NCBI GenBank assembly: GCA_964035015.1
Contig: OZ035997.1
Coordinates: 23,435,834 to 23,499,833 of the forward strand
Length of the DNA stretch: 64,000 nt
DNA from: Corallium rubrum
Taxonomy: Eukaryota > Cnidaria > Anthozoa > Scleralcyonacea > Coralliidae
Direction: 5' to 3'
The position numbers and the translations under genes were made by a program. Below the pieces are notes generated by a model that was given only the letters and a program-made list of their open reading frames with translations, was not told the origin of the DNA and searched no databases. How positions within the stretch are numbered: position 1 is the first letter of the stretch; every line of letters begins with the position of its first letter. Positions 32,045-43,277 of the stretch are shown here, piece by piece.

Positions 32045-33160
32045 TTACACACTAGATGTAGATGTTTTCAAAAGCATTGTACAGCTAGGATCAGTTGTGA
32101 TATTGTTCTTTTCAGAAACAGCATATGTTTCTTCGCCTGTTTCATCATTCCTTTCATGTCGATGATTCGACTCCTTCGCAAAGCTCGACGTTTGTGAATG
32201 TGACGAGGTCGAATAAACTTTGCGTTTTATTTTACCAAGATAACGACGAAACTCACGTCTGAAATCCTCATTGCATGCCAAATAGATACAAGGATTTGCA
32301 GCAGCATTAGCAAAATCTAATATGTTGAAAAAAGCAACAATGTCGTCAAATTCAGTGATGCTATTGCTATCAAAGTCGTTGATCATCCACATGGTTGATG
32401 TAGGCAGGTTACAAAATGCAAATGTCACAGTGACGATAATCAACATTCGTATTATTTTCTTTGATTCTTCATTTCGTGCCTTCTCCAGTGTTTCGTTCTC
32501 AGTTCGTCGACTGCCTTTCTTTAATTCAACCCCTACCATGGTATAAGCGAGCGTTATTGCAGAAAGAGGAATGACGAACTGCAATAAAAACAAACTCAAG
32601 GTATAAGTCTTCTTGCTTTCATTACTCGGCCATAATTCATCGCAAACTTGCTCGTCTGTAAGGTCTAGAACTATGGCATACGGTAGGACCTGAAATACCG
32701 ACAAAAGCCAAATAACTACAAGCGAAATCTTGATTTGAACCACCGAAATTTGACGATGTAGAGGAAACACCACAGCCCAAAATCTTGATAATGCCAGTGC
32801 CATCAAAGTAAATGCTGATACACATATCGAAAGAGTCATTAGTGGGTAAAATAGTTTGCAAAAAAACCTAGCAAAAGGCCAGGTGCTTGACTCACTAACC
32901 ACGATATCCAATGGAACATAGAGAGTGTAAAGAACGTCGGAGACAGCAAGATTAAGAATTAAAAAATTTGTAATTGTCTTCATCTTTCGTCGGCGTGTGA
33001 TAATAACACACACCATGAGATTGCCTGGGAGACTAACCAAGAACATGATGGCATAAAGTGTATATTTTAAGACTCGAAACCACGTAACATCTCCGATGCT
33101 TTGGTTTGAGCTTTCAATCCCTTCACTAGGCGTTGTTGTTAGATTTGGAAACGTCTCCAT
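32045..33160 (-). CDS. Class A (rhodopsin-family) GPCR 2, intronless coding region (371 aa)
   Basis: ATG at 33158-33160. Residues: N-glycosylation sequons NLT (6) and NQS (19) in the N-terminus and NES (180) in loop 2; GN in TM1 (46-47); LAVSD in TM2 (71-75); Cys101 and Cys173 for the loop disulfide; SRF in place of DRY (125-127); CNLP in place of CWxP (250-253); a normal NPCIY (289-293); then a Ser/Thr-rich tail. It is paralogous to GPCR 1: both have MKT(I/V)TN before TM2, LNLA, YTL, P(L/F)DI and LPTS.MW. The two genes converge, 4.4 kb apart. Ligand unknown; a peptide or amine receptor role would be a guess. Confidence 0.92.
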   Translation of the reverse strand: METFPNLTTTPSEGIESSNQSIGDVTWFRVLKYTLYAIMFLVSLPGNLMVCVIITRRRKMKTITNFLILNLAVSDVLYTLYVPLDIVVSESSTWPFARFFCKLFYPLMTLSICVSAFTLMALALSRFWAVVFPLHRQISVVQIKISLVVIWLLSVFQVLPYAIVLDLTDEQVCDELWPSNESKKTYTLSLFLLQFVIPLSAITLAYTMVGVELKKGSRRTENETLEKARNEESKKIIRMLIIVTVTFAFCNLPTSTMWMINDFDSNSITEFDDIVAFFNILDFANAAANPCIYLACNEDFRREFRRYLGKIKRKVYSTSSHSQTSSFAKESNHRHERNDETGEETYAVSEKNNITTDPSCTMLLKTSTSSV

Positions 33161-33180
33161 TGCGAATATCTCCTATTGCC

Positions 33181-33205
33181 CTGCAATCTAGTAAAAAATA
33201 ATTAG
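33181..33205 (-). promoter_or_regulatory. 3' splice acceptor-like site before GPCR gene 2
   Basis: On the minus strand a T-rich tract and ACTAGATTGCAG end 20 bases before the ATG. Position relative to the ATG resembles GPCR gene 1, consistent with a shared 5'-UTR intron. Confidence 0.55.
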
Positions 33206-33209
33206 AAAT

Positions 33210-34910
33210 AAATATGTAATTATATGATAAAAACTTTTCAATGTCTGAACATGCAACCTCATACAGGGAGACCCCCCTACATGCACGCTAATGTTATTAG
33301 CAACTGTACCGTCACGGCTAGCACCACAATGGCAGTCAGACGTCTACGACGAGTTTATTAAATTGTATTGTAATTAATAGTAGTACGAAGTGTATTTTAT
33401 GGAAGTGTTCAGTTTCTTTTTCTCAACCATGGCTTTCGTTTCGAAGTAGGTATGGTTTGTCTGGATAAAAAATTGTTAAGAATATAAGAGGGGATTTGTC
33501 TATCTGCATGTGATTACGATAAGAGTAAATACTTCGGGCGACAATTTGAGCAAGGGGAGTCGAACGTCGAATCTTCTACCTTGTTATTCTTTGCATATAT
33601 AGTGAAAGACAAGTTGATTCCAAATAGTTCAGGTGAAGAACATGAGTGAAATATTAAAAAAGAACAACACACTAGGTATATGAAATAATTTATCTCATTT
33701 TTTTAATTTATAGTGTTCTTATTTCTAAAATACAACACAAACATAAGATACGGGACACAATGGCCACCTGTGGTAGCACAACATGTGTTCAAGAAGTATT
33801 TATATGAAGAGGAAAATGTGCCATTAAATTCTGAAACAACAACAAAAAATACGCATCCAAATCCCAGAAACAAATACGATACGACGACACTAAATAAGTG
33901 AATGTTAGATAGTTAAACGGTAGCCGTAAAAGCATAATTAACAATTTAGTCAACTATGCTGTATATAACGACGTTGTGAAATGCATGTCAAATATCAGAT
34001 TATATTGTTAGATGTGCAGCATTACTATACGGATTATAGCATTATATCAAACTGACCAAAAAGGTACTTACATTTCGGGAGCCTATAAGTTTCTTATTCG
34101 TTTTGAGCTAGGTAACAAAAACCTAATTCAAATTATGTATTAAAGCCTTTCCATAAATTACACTAGCCAGCTGCACAATGTCAAGAATCTCTTAACGATG
34201 AAGAATTACCGAAATTCTCTTTCTAGTACATGTAGTATGTCGTCTTCTACTCACATAAACTTGTTTTTATAATTAACATTTGGAAATTTTTTTACACCCC
34301 ACACACATTGTCTTGCAATTACTGCTTGGAGTCTTTGCTGTATGCCAGATGTATGCCAAGAATGGTATCACGATGAATAATAATATAATCACGTGTCGAT
34401 CGAGTGGGCGGAAACTCCAGATCGGAAACCCGCAAGTCGCTTCGTGTTTTAAATTTGATAAAAAACACCATGACCAAGTAACTATAAGTGAGGTCATGAC
34501 TCATAATGTATATAATTATGGTGCTTAATGCTTTCATTACGAAATTTTAAATAAGAGATCTGAATTTTTCTCAAAATATCGCCACCAGAACAGAGTAACA
34601 CATATCATACACCTGCCTGGCGTGTAAAAAAGAATACAAGTCCCACGTAGGATAAATCATAACGCATTATAACTTATTAGCCTGCATGCGCTGCAGAACA
34701 CTACTGGTAAACCAGAATCTCCTGTTTATCCTATCCTAGTTACCTGATGTTTGCTATCATACTTGTGAAACTCACTATCAGAGTAGAAATTCAACCTTAT
34801 TTTAAATTTACTTCTTGTATACTGCATGTAAGCTCTACCTCTTGAGGTATCAAGAAACACATAGCAATTAACTAATCGAAATATATAGTAATAGTAATGG
34901 TTTGAGTAGT
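33210..34910. other. Upstream region of GPCR gene 2, no gene recognised
   Basis: Contains scattered acceptor-like CTTATAG/TTTATAG sites and short frames (such as 33713-33901), none with a recognisable domain. The promoter and first exon of GPCR 2 probably lie here (inference). Confidence 0.4.
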
Positions 34911-34914
34911 GCCG

Positions 34915-35015
34915 AAATTATTGAACGTAGTTTCTAACGTTTAGAGCGAAGACCCTTTACGTTTCTCTCTGACGAAGGGCCTTCGCTCCAAATGTTAGAA
35001 ACTAACGTTCAATAA
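34915..35015. repeat. Inverted pair of relic hammerhead-like termini
   Basis: ATTGAACGTAGTTTCTAACG at the left is inverted relative to the right end, GAAACTAACGTTCAATAAT. Each half holds a GGGC..CUUC..GCUC hairpin. The right half retains CUGACGA (34969-34975), but GAAA is changed to CAAA, and the left half reads TAAA. Both are probably inactive. Confidence 0.6.
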
Positions 35016-35114
35016 TTTATTTTGTTATATTGCTAGAGTTTCACTGGATGCAACGATGACTGTCATTGGTTGGTTTGTGATCACATGACCTTAGCTAAAT
35101 TTCAATGTCTACCG

Positions 35115-35176
35115 AGCGGGCAATAATTGAGAACTTATTGCCTGCTCGGTCAATAAGTTTTCAATTGTTGCCCGCT
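35115..35176. repeat. Short palindrome
   Basis: AGCGGGCAATAATTGAGAAC pairs with its complement ending TTGTTGCCCGCT around CTGCTCGGT. Confidence 0.75.
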
Positions 35177-35384
35177 AGAACTTTGAACTCTTCACGGCGT
35201 CCTATAAACAAAAGCTTGTTTGGTACTTAAAATTAAAGAACGGCTTTAATAATATGAAATATATGGCTACAAGAACGCTCTGAAATCGAATCGTTTGTGA
35301 TTACCTTCAAACACGTCTAAACACTATAAACAATAGTCACACAGACCAGAATCAGCTTCGATTTTATTTCTTCCTTTAATCCCC

Positions 35385-35475
35385 AAGCCCGGGCGTAGGG
35401 CCGAAGGCCCGGAGCTGCCCGGTGATGGTGCTAATCTCGACACGCGTGGAGCCCACTTTACACGCGTGTAGAAAA
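35385..35475. repeat. Dispersed GC-rich hairpin repeat, copy 2 (inverted)
   Basis: GCCCGGGCGTAGGGCCGAAG and GTGCTAATCTCGACACGCGT are the complement of copy 1 at 781-860. Confidence 0.7.
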
Positions 35476-35509
35476 AGCAAGGGGGACAAAATCTGTGTCA
35501 CCACTGATC

Positions 35510-35635
35510 TACATAAGAGACTGGATAGAGCATCTATTATCTGAGCGCTTCCAGAAATTGGAGCCGGAAGTTACGCCCTAATTTGTAAGCGACGCCATAT
35601 TGGATGGCCCCATGGTGTGGGATTGTTGTCTATAT
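35510..35635. repeat. Left arm of 1.5-kb-spaced inverted repeat
   Basis: GACTGGATAGAGCATCTATT, GGAGCCGGAAG and GACGCCATATTGGATGGCCC are found inverted at 37055-37185. The GC-rich repeat at 35385-35475 lies just outside. Confidence 0.75.
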
Positions 35636-35639
35636 GGTT

Positions 35640-37050
35640 CTAATATTATCTCTAGTCCTCAACTCAAGGCTTCGACCTAACCATGAGGAGTGAGTTGCTA
35701 TATTTTACCGTTGTGAATTCGTTGTTTTCGCATATAATCACGAAATAGACGAACAACACAAATCCATTTTGGTATTTCAAGCAACGGGACACATCATGGA
35801 ACTATGGAGGACCTACGAACGTGAAGGGAAACTGAATTGTAAGTAAATAAGTTGATATTTTGACGAAATTTCGAAGCGGACGGAGATCTAGAGCTCCGAA
35901 GGGTTATTTACTAAGGAAACGAGAAATCCAACATTGCAAACGGTAGGTGGTTAATAAACTGATTTGTAGGATACAAATGTGAGATAATACTGTAATTGTG
36001 GAATGTTCACAATCGAGTAGATCATTTTAAAAAGCCGAAGGACGTGTAAATTATGGCACAGAAGATAGATTGGCTTGTAGCAGAGTAGATTTCGACGAGC
36101 AGCATATTTCCCTGGCAACATAGGAGCATGTTAATACTCTTATTACTCTATAAGTTTGTAATACTTATAATGTTTGGTGCTTCCATAGAAGTAACTGTAG
36201 CATGCATCAAAACAAGAACGAGCCAGTTTGTTTTATTAAACTCCATGCCCAGTGTCCAAGTCATGTAAACGTGTCGTGTTGGTATTTAAGAAATTAAGTT
36301 GTCAACATTGTTTCTTAACAGCTGAGCTATTTTACTCCCCGTCATTTTGATGAAACAATTGTTTTTGAGTATCTGTAAAATTGAATGTGATATTTGTATG
36401 TTATGTTGTAGGTAGTTTAAAATGAAACAACAATGAAGGAAGAACTTAAAGGTGAAGCATCATGACAACTTAATACAGAATATAATTGAACTGTGTCATT
36501 TACAGTTTTCAAACTTTGTCAATGATTTCATTAAAGAAATTTTTACAATTCGTGTGTGTATTTTGTCTTGTGTAGTTTGATTCTGTTATAAATGTACTAT
36601 ATAACGATAAATTTTAAAAAATTAATCTGTTCTCTGGCTTCTGTATGTCATGAAAATTGTGGCAGAACTAAACTGATCAACAAGGCCAGTGTTTGATGTT
36701 ATAAAGTCAAAACAAATCAAGCTAATATATATGTTAAACTCCACAACGATGTGGGGGATAACATTTGCATTCATTCATTCATTCATTTGGTCCTTTAGCA
36801 GTATTTCCATATTCTGAGTAAATTCTGAATGAGAACGGCCTTCGTCTGTTCAACTTGTCATCACTGACACTGGGAGTTCGCTCCATCGAACTCGCAAATT
36901 CCGTTTTTCCCAACATTTGGGGGGTAAACAACTACAAGTTTTCTCTCCAAATGCTTCACGTGTCCTTTCTTCCTCGTGATTAAAATGTTTGTCCGAACCC
37001 GAAGGAGAAAAATGCCTTAATATACGAAAACTAGAATTGTGCAACAGTAA
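35640..37050. other. Spacer between inverted repeats, no gene recognised
   Basis: No long frame on either strand. A short (CATT)n run at 36766-36786. If the two arms are terminal repeats, this is the interior of a noncoding element or two separate insertions. Confidence 0.4.
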
Positions 37051-37054
37051 AATA

Positions 37055-37200
37055 TAGCAATAGTGGGGCCATCCAACATGGCGTCTGTTGCCGGCTTCCG
37101 ACCACTTCCGACTTCAATTTCAGACAGTGGATGCTCTATCCAATCTCTTATATAGATCAGTGAAACACCACTGCCAAACGTTTGCGCATGCGTAAATTCG
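37055..37200. repeat. Right arm of 1.5-kb-spaced inverted repeat
   Basis: GGGGCCATCCAACATGGCGT through CAATCTCTTATATAGATCAG is the diverged complement of 35510-35635. Its outer end, CACTGCCAAACGTTTGCGCA, recurs inverted at about 37485-37512. Confidence 0.75.
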
Positions 37201-37409
37201 CTGAGTAAACATTGCAAGAGAAGTGGGAACTAGCCGTGGCGACAACAACCAGACAGTGAAGACTAAGTAAGACTCGACTATTCATTTGTGTTTTAAAATA
37301 AGGGTAAAGAAAATTACGAAGGGGTAAATTCAGAATATGTTACAATATTGACAAGGAAGTCATGCACAAATTACCTACCTTATCTTTTTGGTAGTATCCT
37401 TATAATTTT

Positions 37410-37620
37410 AACTTTTGGACTCTCGGACTAGTCCAAATATTTCAGTGTTTTCCCGCTCTTTTTCCGAGGACGAGCTCGGACGTCGCGCATGCGCAAAACG
37501 TTTGGCAGCGGTGTCGATAGCGCACGATCGGAAATCGCATAAAAAATCGGTCACTTTCATGGGGCAGTTCGCAGTCCATGTGCGTGCTGGCTCAAGTGAG
37601 TTGTCGGCCGTGTATTGATG
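37410..37620. repeat. GC-richer segment with third partial copy of the inverted repeat
   Basis: CGCATGCGCAAAACGTTTGG followed by CAGCGGTGTCGATAG mirrors the end of the arm at 37165-37195. The short 67-codon frame here is not convincing. Confidence 0.5.
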
Positions 37621-37624
37621 ACGT

Positions 37625-39150
37625 TTGCACGCAAGATATTCGTTTTACGCATGCGTAGCTAATACGGGTCAGCCCGTATTTGGGGAGCATCGAAAGCCGC
37701 CATTCCCGATGGTGATCAGTGGGTGTCACGCGGTAAGAATTGTTGGGCACTGGTGATTAGTTTTGAAGAAAACTAAATCTCCATATTTTACGAAACAAAA
37801 TGGTTTCGTTTAACGACACGAAATGAAGCCGGCTCTCCTTAACTTGAAGAGAAATAACAGCGAAGAAAAGAAGAAAACAAACAGCCGGTGTAATATATCT
37901 TGGAGAGAAACCAGAAAACTTGAAGAAACCAAACGCCGTATGGTAAACAAAAACTCGATCTGAATTGCAGGGGTCTCGAAATTATTTTAAAGTTAACGGT
38001 AGGGGATTTATATTGATTTATTTTGCTGAATGGAATCAGCATTTTTTTATTAATATATTAAGATTAATATACCAATAACGGCAAGACGTTTAAATAGAAA
38101 CCCCGATGGCCTTTTATACCCTTTTATATAGACAATCGTCATGCAGTTAAACTCAATCTAGCAACTATATAATATATGAAAGTTTTATACCTTGTCCGTT
38201 GCTTTATGTTTTCGTGGACTTTTTTGTTAATACTCATAGGGTTTGTTCATTTTCTTGGCGGCATTTCCAAATTTTCGACGGAAAGGTTGTCTGTTCTATC
38301 CTGAATTGTTTTTATCTCAGACATTTATAAATATAGTTTTTGAGCTGTTAACTTTTAATTCTGCCTTTGCAAAACATGCATGCATAGGGGAGCTATTTAA
38401 AGGCTTGCTATATTAAGTAATTCCTTTGGAAACCTCCTAAATGGCTAAAAAAAATATATTTTTACAACCAAAGTTTAATATGAAATCTAAGTTGTGCTTT
38501 CATTAAATCGGTTTACTCATCCTAATCATTTGTTTTTGCTGTATATCAGGGGGTTGGTGACAATTGCCTGCATGCTAATGCGTGCTAAAGGATTTAATGT
38601 ACAAAGTCAAAGTCTTCATGTTGACTTAAATGTTCGTCGATTGTTCGAAATTCGAGCAGATAATATGCTGTTTGAATATAGATCACCAAATTACAACATC
38701 AATTAAATTTCAACAAATTCCAAACTGGTGTGGAGAAGAAACATGTATATTTCCAGCAGTATATACTGGACGGTAAATGATTTCAACAATGAACAGCATT
38801 TGAATATATATGTAGCAGTTGTTGTCGTAACGGATTTATTTCATCGTTCGTACGACAACAAATATGAAATATCTGCAAATGTCGTAAATCAACTATATTG
38901 TTGTTTTACAGAAGTTCAACATGAGTCGGGTATGCTTGTCCCATAAGTTCTACGCTGCCCGCCCCCCCCCCCCCCCCCCCTCAAACAAAATATGCTAAAA
39001 GTGGTGTAGAACCTCTGAGACACGCAGGGTATCATTTCGGTGGTTTATATATTAGAAATAAATTGCTCATTCCATTATGGACTTTATTCCATATATAAAT
39101 TATGATTTACCTTTACAAGACTTGCAACTTTATTAGTGGTGGTGGCAGTT
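37625..39150. other. Stretch without recognised genes; poly-C run
   Basis: A run of 19 C at 38962-38980. Frames at 38494 and 38728 show no domain. Confidence 0.45.
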
Positions 39151-39156
39151 ACTTAC

Positions 39157-39192
39157 GTTTCGACGGTCTTGGTCAGCGGAAGTCATCCTCAG
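39157..39192 (-). ncRNA. Hammerhead-like core, retroelement terminus
   Basis: Minus strand reads CUGAGGA, about 24 bases, then GAAAC, which fits CUGANGA...GAAA. The intervening helix II is poor (only GAC with GUC is clear). Downstream text CCACCACCACTAATAAAG resembles that after the motif at 45000-45060, so both belong to one element family. Probably inactive. Confidence 0.5.
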
Positions 39193-39199
39193 AATCTGA

Positions 39200-39560
39200 C
39201 TCGTACCCATTCGTCTCTTGTGTCTTTCGTCAGAGAGAATTTATTTAAAATAGGAAAGTAAAAAAGCGCTGGCGTAAATGATGTGCAGTAGCGAGTGACA
39301 TTCGAACTAAACTCCAGCGCGCCTTGTAATTTAATTGCACCATTGTGATCTCCTGCGTCTTAATTTTCCTATAGTCTTTCCTCCAGCTTGAATCACGTAC
39401 ATGACACGCACATTACGCTGGAGTTTTTAGAATTTCATTCCTCTGACCCCCACTGCACGTTATTTACGCTGGCGTTTTTCTCACTTCCCTATTTTAAATA
39501 AATTCTCTCTAACGAAAGACACAAGAGCCAGCCGTGCGGGGGACGAGTCAGCCTCAGAAT
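39200..39560. mobile_element. Foldback element of 0.36 kb
   Basis: The left arm (about 39205-39300, with CTCTTGTGTCTTTCGTCAGA and ATTTATTTAAAATAGG) pairs with the right arm (about 39455-39535, with CCTATTTTAAATAAATTCTC). The two arms also carry complementary CGCTGGCGTAAAT and ATTTACGCTGGCG-type text. The hammerhead-like motif sits at the left border. Confidence 0.7.
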
Positions 39561-39564
39561 CTAG

Positions 39565-41860
39565 TGAAAATTTTGTCACTTGGTTTGGATCAAGAATCGA
39601 CCCCAGCTCCCTCTTCCCCCAAGAAGAACTATATACCTTGCCGTGATAAAAATATATAATCCAATATTTTGGATTATATGGATTATATCATTAGGTTCAC
39701 GTGGCCCTTCTCCGCACCTCCATTTTAAAAGCAAAAGAAAAAATCCCTGAGTATGAGGTTAAGAACAAAGCCCCCATGCCTTTCTCACATCTGCTTATAA
39801 ATTAAAGTTCTTTTATAATTTAAATGTGACATTCCTCCAATTAATTACAACAAACTAAAAGCTAGCTGTTACTACGATTTTGCGAATGACTACGAACACT
39901 GAAAAACCGTCTATAGTAGTAAGTCTTGTTGCACAAGTGAAAGAGTAGTCGATTATTTTATGTTTTCAAAGTATTTGTTTGATTAGTTATGGAAATAAAC
40001 TATTAGGTGCACCTGCAAATATAAGTAGATATGTATTAAATCTTTTCAGATTACAACTGACGTGCCTCTCACAAATATATTACTATTTTCATCAGTCTTG
40101 TAAATAACTACGAAATGTAACTGATAGATATATTTAACGACGACATATCGTATGCTGCAATTATATTGAAGTAGGCATGCATATAGAGTTTTGGCATTTT
40201 TCTAAGTAAAACTAAGCCGTGAAGATTATTTTACATACGCCTTTAGGATACTTAGAAAGCTTGCGTTGAATATTAATTAAATTGGAGACGGGAATAGAGA
40301 AACCAGCCAGAGTCGGGACTCAAACATGCATATGAAAACAAAGCAGTGAATGATACGACTGAAGGGTCTGAAGCGAAGGCTAAGTGGAACGGCCGAGGTC
40401 AGATCTATAGCGTTGCAATTACGCTATCTCTGTCTGGTCACCCATGTGGCAAAAAGGGTTTTGAAATTGAAATAATGACTTCCATTTTAAGGCATGCACA
40501 AGATTATAATTTCAGATCTTATATTTTTGTTGTACATTTTATTAAAAAAGTCATTTAAGACACAGTAACAAAAGGCTCAGTGTAAAAAAACGTTGTACAG
40601 TTTGTTACAAAATATAACATCTATAAATATATCTACCTGAAAGACTGCGAAGCTTCTCCAATGTTACGTTTCTTTTCTGAAATGCTTTTCCAGCTTTAAT
40701 CTTTAACGTTCACTTCGAAAAAAGAAAGATACAGCGAATTGAAAGGTAAGATGACTTACGCATTCACAACAGTTCTGAGACCTCGTAGGCTTTGAAATTA
40801 TAGATTGTAGCGCAATATAGTTAGCATGCGACTTTCTGTCGTCTCAATAATATACCGTCTCCGTGAAAATAAAATATTAAACCTTCCGACAACATCTAAT
40901 TGACGCTCGTTGACAGCGCATTCGATATGTTGACAATTAAGAATATTCAATGGCTCGACTCCTTACACATGACGTCAAAACGAGCGATCTGGAGAACAAT
41001 ATCAAAGTTCAGAAGGTGAAGAGAGCAAATAATTTATGAAAATTTTATAGTTTATATAATCACTTGTCCTTCACAAATAGAATAAATACAATAGTCTATA
41101 TCGTCCCATTCAAAACATCAAATACAAAAGAAACGAAAGTCTAAACTTTAAGTAATATTGAAATGTTCCGTTTTCAATAAAACCCCCCGAAATGAAAATA
41201 GATTATTGGGAAATATAGTCAAAATTAATTCTTTTCTCGTACCAAATTGTTTTATTTGATCAAAAACTTACATTTAAAAATAATGCCTTGCGTCGCTTGG
41301 AAATAATGAAGAAGAGCTCAGCAAAATTAAAGTGGTTTATAAGATTGTATACTTAGTGAACAATGACACAAAACCTTAGGCTGCATGATTTGAAATTTTA
41401 ATTATACTCTGCCCACATAAACACAACGAAAACCCGACAAAGAAACAACCCGTGGTCAAAACAGAATTATAAAATGCTAATGCTATATATAATACAGTTT
41501 CGTATATAACACACAGTTTTATATATTATAGTAAACTGTCAACTGTAAAAGCGATCATGCAAATATGCAACTTCTATACAACACCGTCAGACATACACCT
41601 GCATGCATATATTAATGCTTTCGTTCTGAATGTATTCGTAGCAGCTTTTGTTCGTTGGTCTAGATTTGTCAATTATTTATAAAAATAAGACTGTTTTGTG
41701 CTATACATAATGAACATGCAGTTACATGCTTAAAAAATTCGACATCTGTATGTAGTATATACAAGACGAAATAAAAATTGCAGTTGCTATGAGCACTGAA
41801 GAAGAAAACAGCAAAACAGCAAAAACGTTTATTCAAGATATTTATTATGAATGACATGCA
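39565..41860. other. Stretch without recognised genes
   Basis: AT-rich with only short frames; a 70-codon frame at 40346 has no known motif. No repeat structure stands out. Confidence 0.45.
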
Positions 41861-41865
41861 CCGTT

Positions 41866-42168
41866 AAAGTGCATATAAACCCTCCACAGTTTTTAGTTCC
41901 CTGTTTAGAGGGCGGAAAGACAGTTGTAAAGTTATTTTACAGTTCTTCATTTGGGCGTTTTGTTTCCGAGATATATCTCTTTGAACATTGGAAATAGCAT
42001 TTGCGGCAATTTCCAGCGGATCGGACTTTTTGCCAATGTTCAAATCAAAGAGATATATCTCGGAAACAAAACGACCAAATCAAAAACTGTAAAATAACTT
42101 TACAACTGATTTTCCGCCCTCTAAACATGCAGGGAACTAAAAACTGTGGAGGGTTTATACGCACTTTA
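41866..42168. mobile_element. Foldback MITE-like element
   Basis: The left arm starting AAAGTGCATATAAACCCTCC pairs with the right arm ending GGAGGGTTTATACGCACTTT. GAGATATATCTC and AGTTATTTTACAG also pair. Arms are about 120 bp. Confidence 0.85.
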
Positions 42169-42375
42169 AGGCATACGCTGAACAATAGCCACTATAGAAG
42201 GGCAAATATTCCCCGCAAAGCTATACACATGACAGCACGGCATACAAACGTGGAAAACACTGATAGATCTTATTTAGAAATCTGCAATATTTATATATAA
42301 TTTTATGTACAATTATATTGCCAGGTATATGCTAAGGCAACAGGCTACTATACAGTATATTTGTAGCAAACGGTC

Positions 42376-42376
<1 letters not shown>

Positions 42377-42406
<30 letters not shown>
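42377..42406. repeat. (TA)n microsatellite at PLE left border
   Basis: About 15 TA units that directly abut the left copy of the PLE palindrome. Confidence 0.9.
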
Positions 42407-42414
<8 letters not shown>

Positions 42415-42462
42415 TTAATTTAAAACATTGGATAGGTAAAAACTATGCACATGTTAAAAAAG

Positions 42463-42512
42463 GCGGTAACTCAAGTTTCACGCTCGAAGCGATCATCAGA
42501 CTAAAAACGGGT
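42463..42512 (-). ncRNA. Hammerhead-like ribozyme motif, left PLE copy
   Basis: Minus strand CUGAUGA, helix II CGCU with AGCG around UCG, then GAAAC and UUGAGUU. Core bases are intact, but helix I pairing is weak, so activity is uncertain. Confidence 0.65.
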
Positions 42513-42518
42513 TAAGAA

Positions 42519-42740
42519 TTACGGGGGTTTAAGATTAATTGTATAAAATTTGTTTTCGTGCCTACACTTAGATAAAAGTTCAGTCCTTTTGTTTAAAATA
42601 TGTTTTCCTGCTTTTAAAATGCAAAGTTTCTCCGCCAGACAAAGGTTGCATTGTTTCCCTCCACTTCTGTACGCATTCGCCCGATTTAAAATTGACATTT
42701 GATTGTGTACTTCGTTTCTGCTTCCTTTAATTCCCATATG
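42519..42740 (-). pseudogene. PLE C-terminal fragment, left copy
   Basis: Minus strand reads MGIKGSRNEVHNQMSILNRA, then AYRSGGKQCNLCLAEKLCIL, LNKRTELLSKCRHENKFYTI and a stop. It is the same Cys/His block that follows GIY-YIG in the other PLE copies. The frame is open but 5'-truncated at the palindrome centre. Confidence 0.75.
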
Positions 42741-42869
42741 TATTTAGACAACGCTGTGCTTGATTGATGCATATTTTTTGTTATTAAATGACTGCTTGTG
42801 GTTGCGAAATCTTGTCTTGAATTGTCTTGATTATCAGTCATTTAATAACAAAAAATATGATCAAGCACA

Positions 42870-43100
42870 GCGTTGCCTAAATACATATGGGAATTAAAGG
42901 AAGCAGAAACGAAGTACACAATCAAATGGTCAATTTTTAAACGGGCGAATGCGTACAGAAGTGGAGGGAAACAATGCAACCTTTGTCTGGCGGAGAAACT
43001 TTGCATTTAGGAAAACATATTTTAAACAAAAGGACTGAACTTTTATCTAAGTGTAGGCACGAAAACAAATTTTATGCAATTAATCTTAAACCCCCGTAAT
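42870..43100 (+). pseudogene. PLE C-terminal fragment, right copy
   Basis: Plus strand carries GIKGSRNEVHNQMVNF then a stop, and later LNKRTELLSKCRHENKFYAI in a different frame. It is the inverted partner of 42519-42740, with frame damage that the left copy lacks. Confidence 0.7.
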
Positions 43101-43104
43101 TCTT

Positions 43105-43160
43105 AACCCGTTTTTAGTCTGATGATCGCTTCAAGCGTGAAACTTGAGTTACCGCCTTTT
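43105..43160 (+). ncRNA. Hammerhead-like ribozyme motif, right PLE copy
   Basis: CUGAUGA at 43119-43125, helix II CGCU/AGCG with loop UCA, GAAAC at 43139-43143. Same form as the left copy, with one loop base changed. Confidence 0.65.
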
Positions 43161-43211
43161 TTAACATGTACATAGGTTTTACCTATCCAAGGTTTTAAAT
43201 TAAATGCTTTA

Positions 43212-43272
43212 TCATCGCTCTACTTTGTATTGAGCACTCTACAAGCTACTGGTGGCAAACATTTCGTTTTAA

Positions 43273-43277
<5 letters not shown>
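43212..43277 (+). repeat. PLE downstream tail segment
   Basis: TCGCTCTACTTTGTATTGAG then CACTCT (43215-43240), like the tail at 578-603. It lies between the right PLE end and (TA)n; the left PLE copy has no such tail. Confidence 0.6.

Larger units (their letters stand above)
42407..43211. mobile_element. Head-to-head Penelope-like palindrome
   Basis: Arms 42407-42794 and 42836-43211 are inverted copies with a 41-base centre. Each arm runs from a truncated coding end, through a hammerhead-like motif, to AAAGCATTTAATT at the outer border. Arms differ by small indels. (TA)n lies directly left; on the right a tail motif precedes another (TA)n. Confidence 0.88.

Noticed and set aside
33713-33901. 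Possible exon after a TTTATAG acceptor
   Set aside because: Acceptor-like text is common in AT-rich DNA and the 62-residue product resembles nothing I know.
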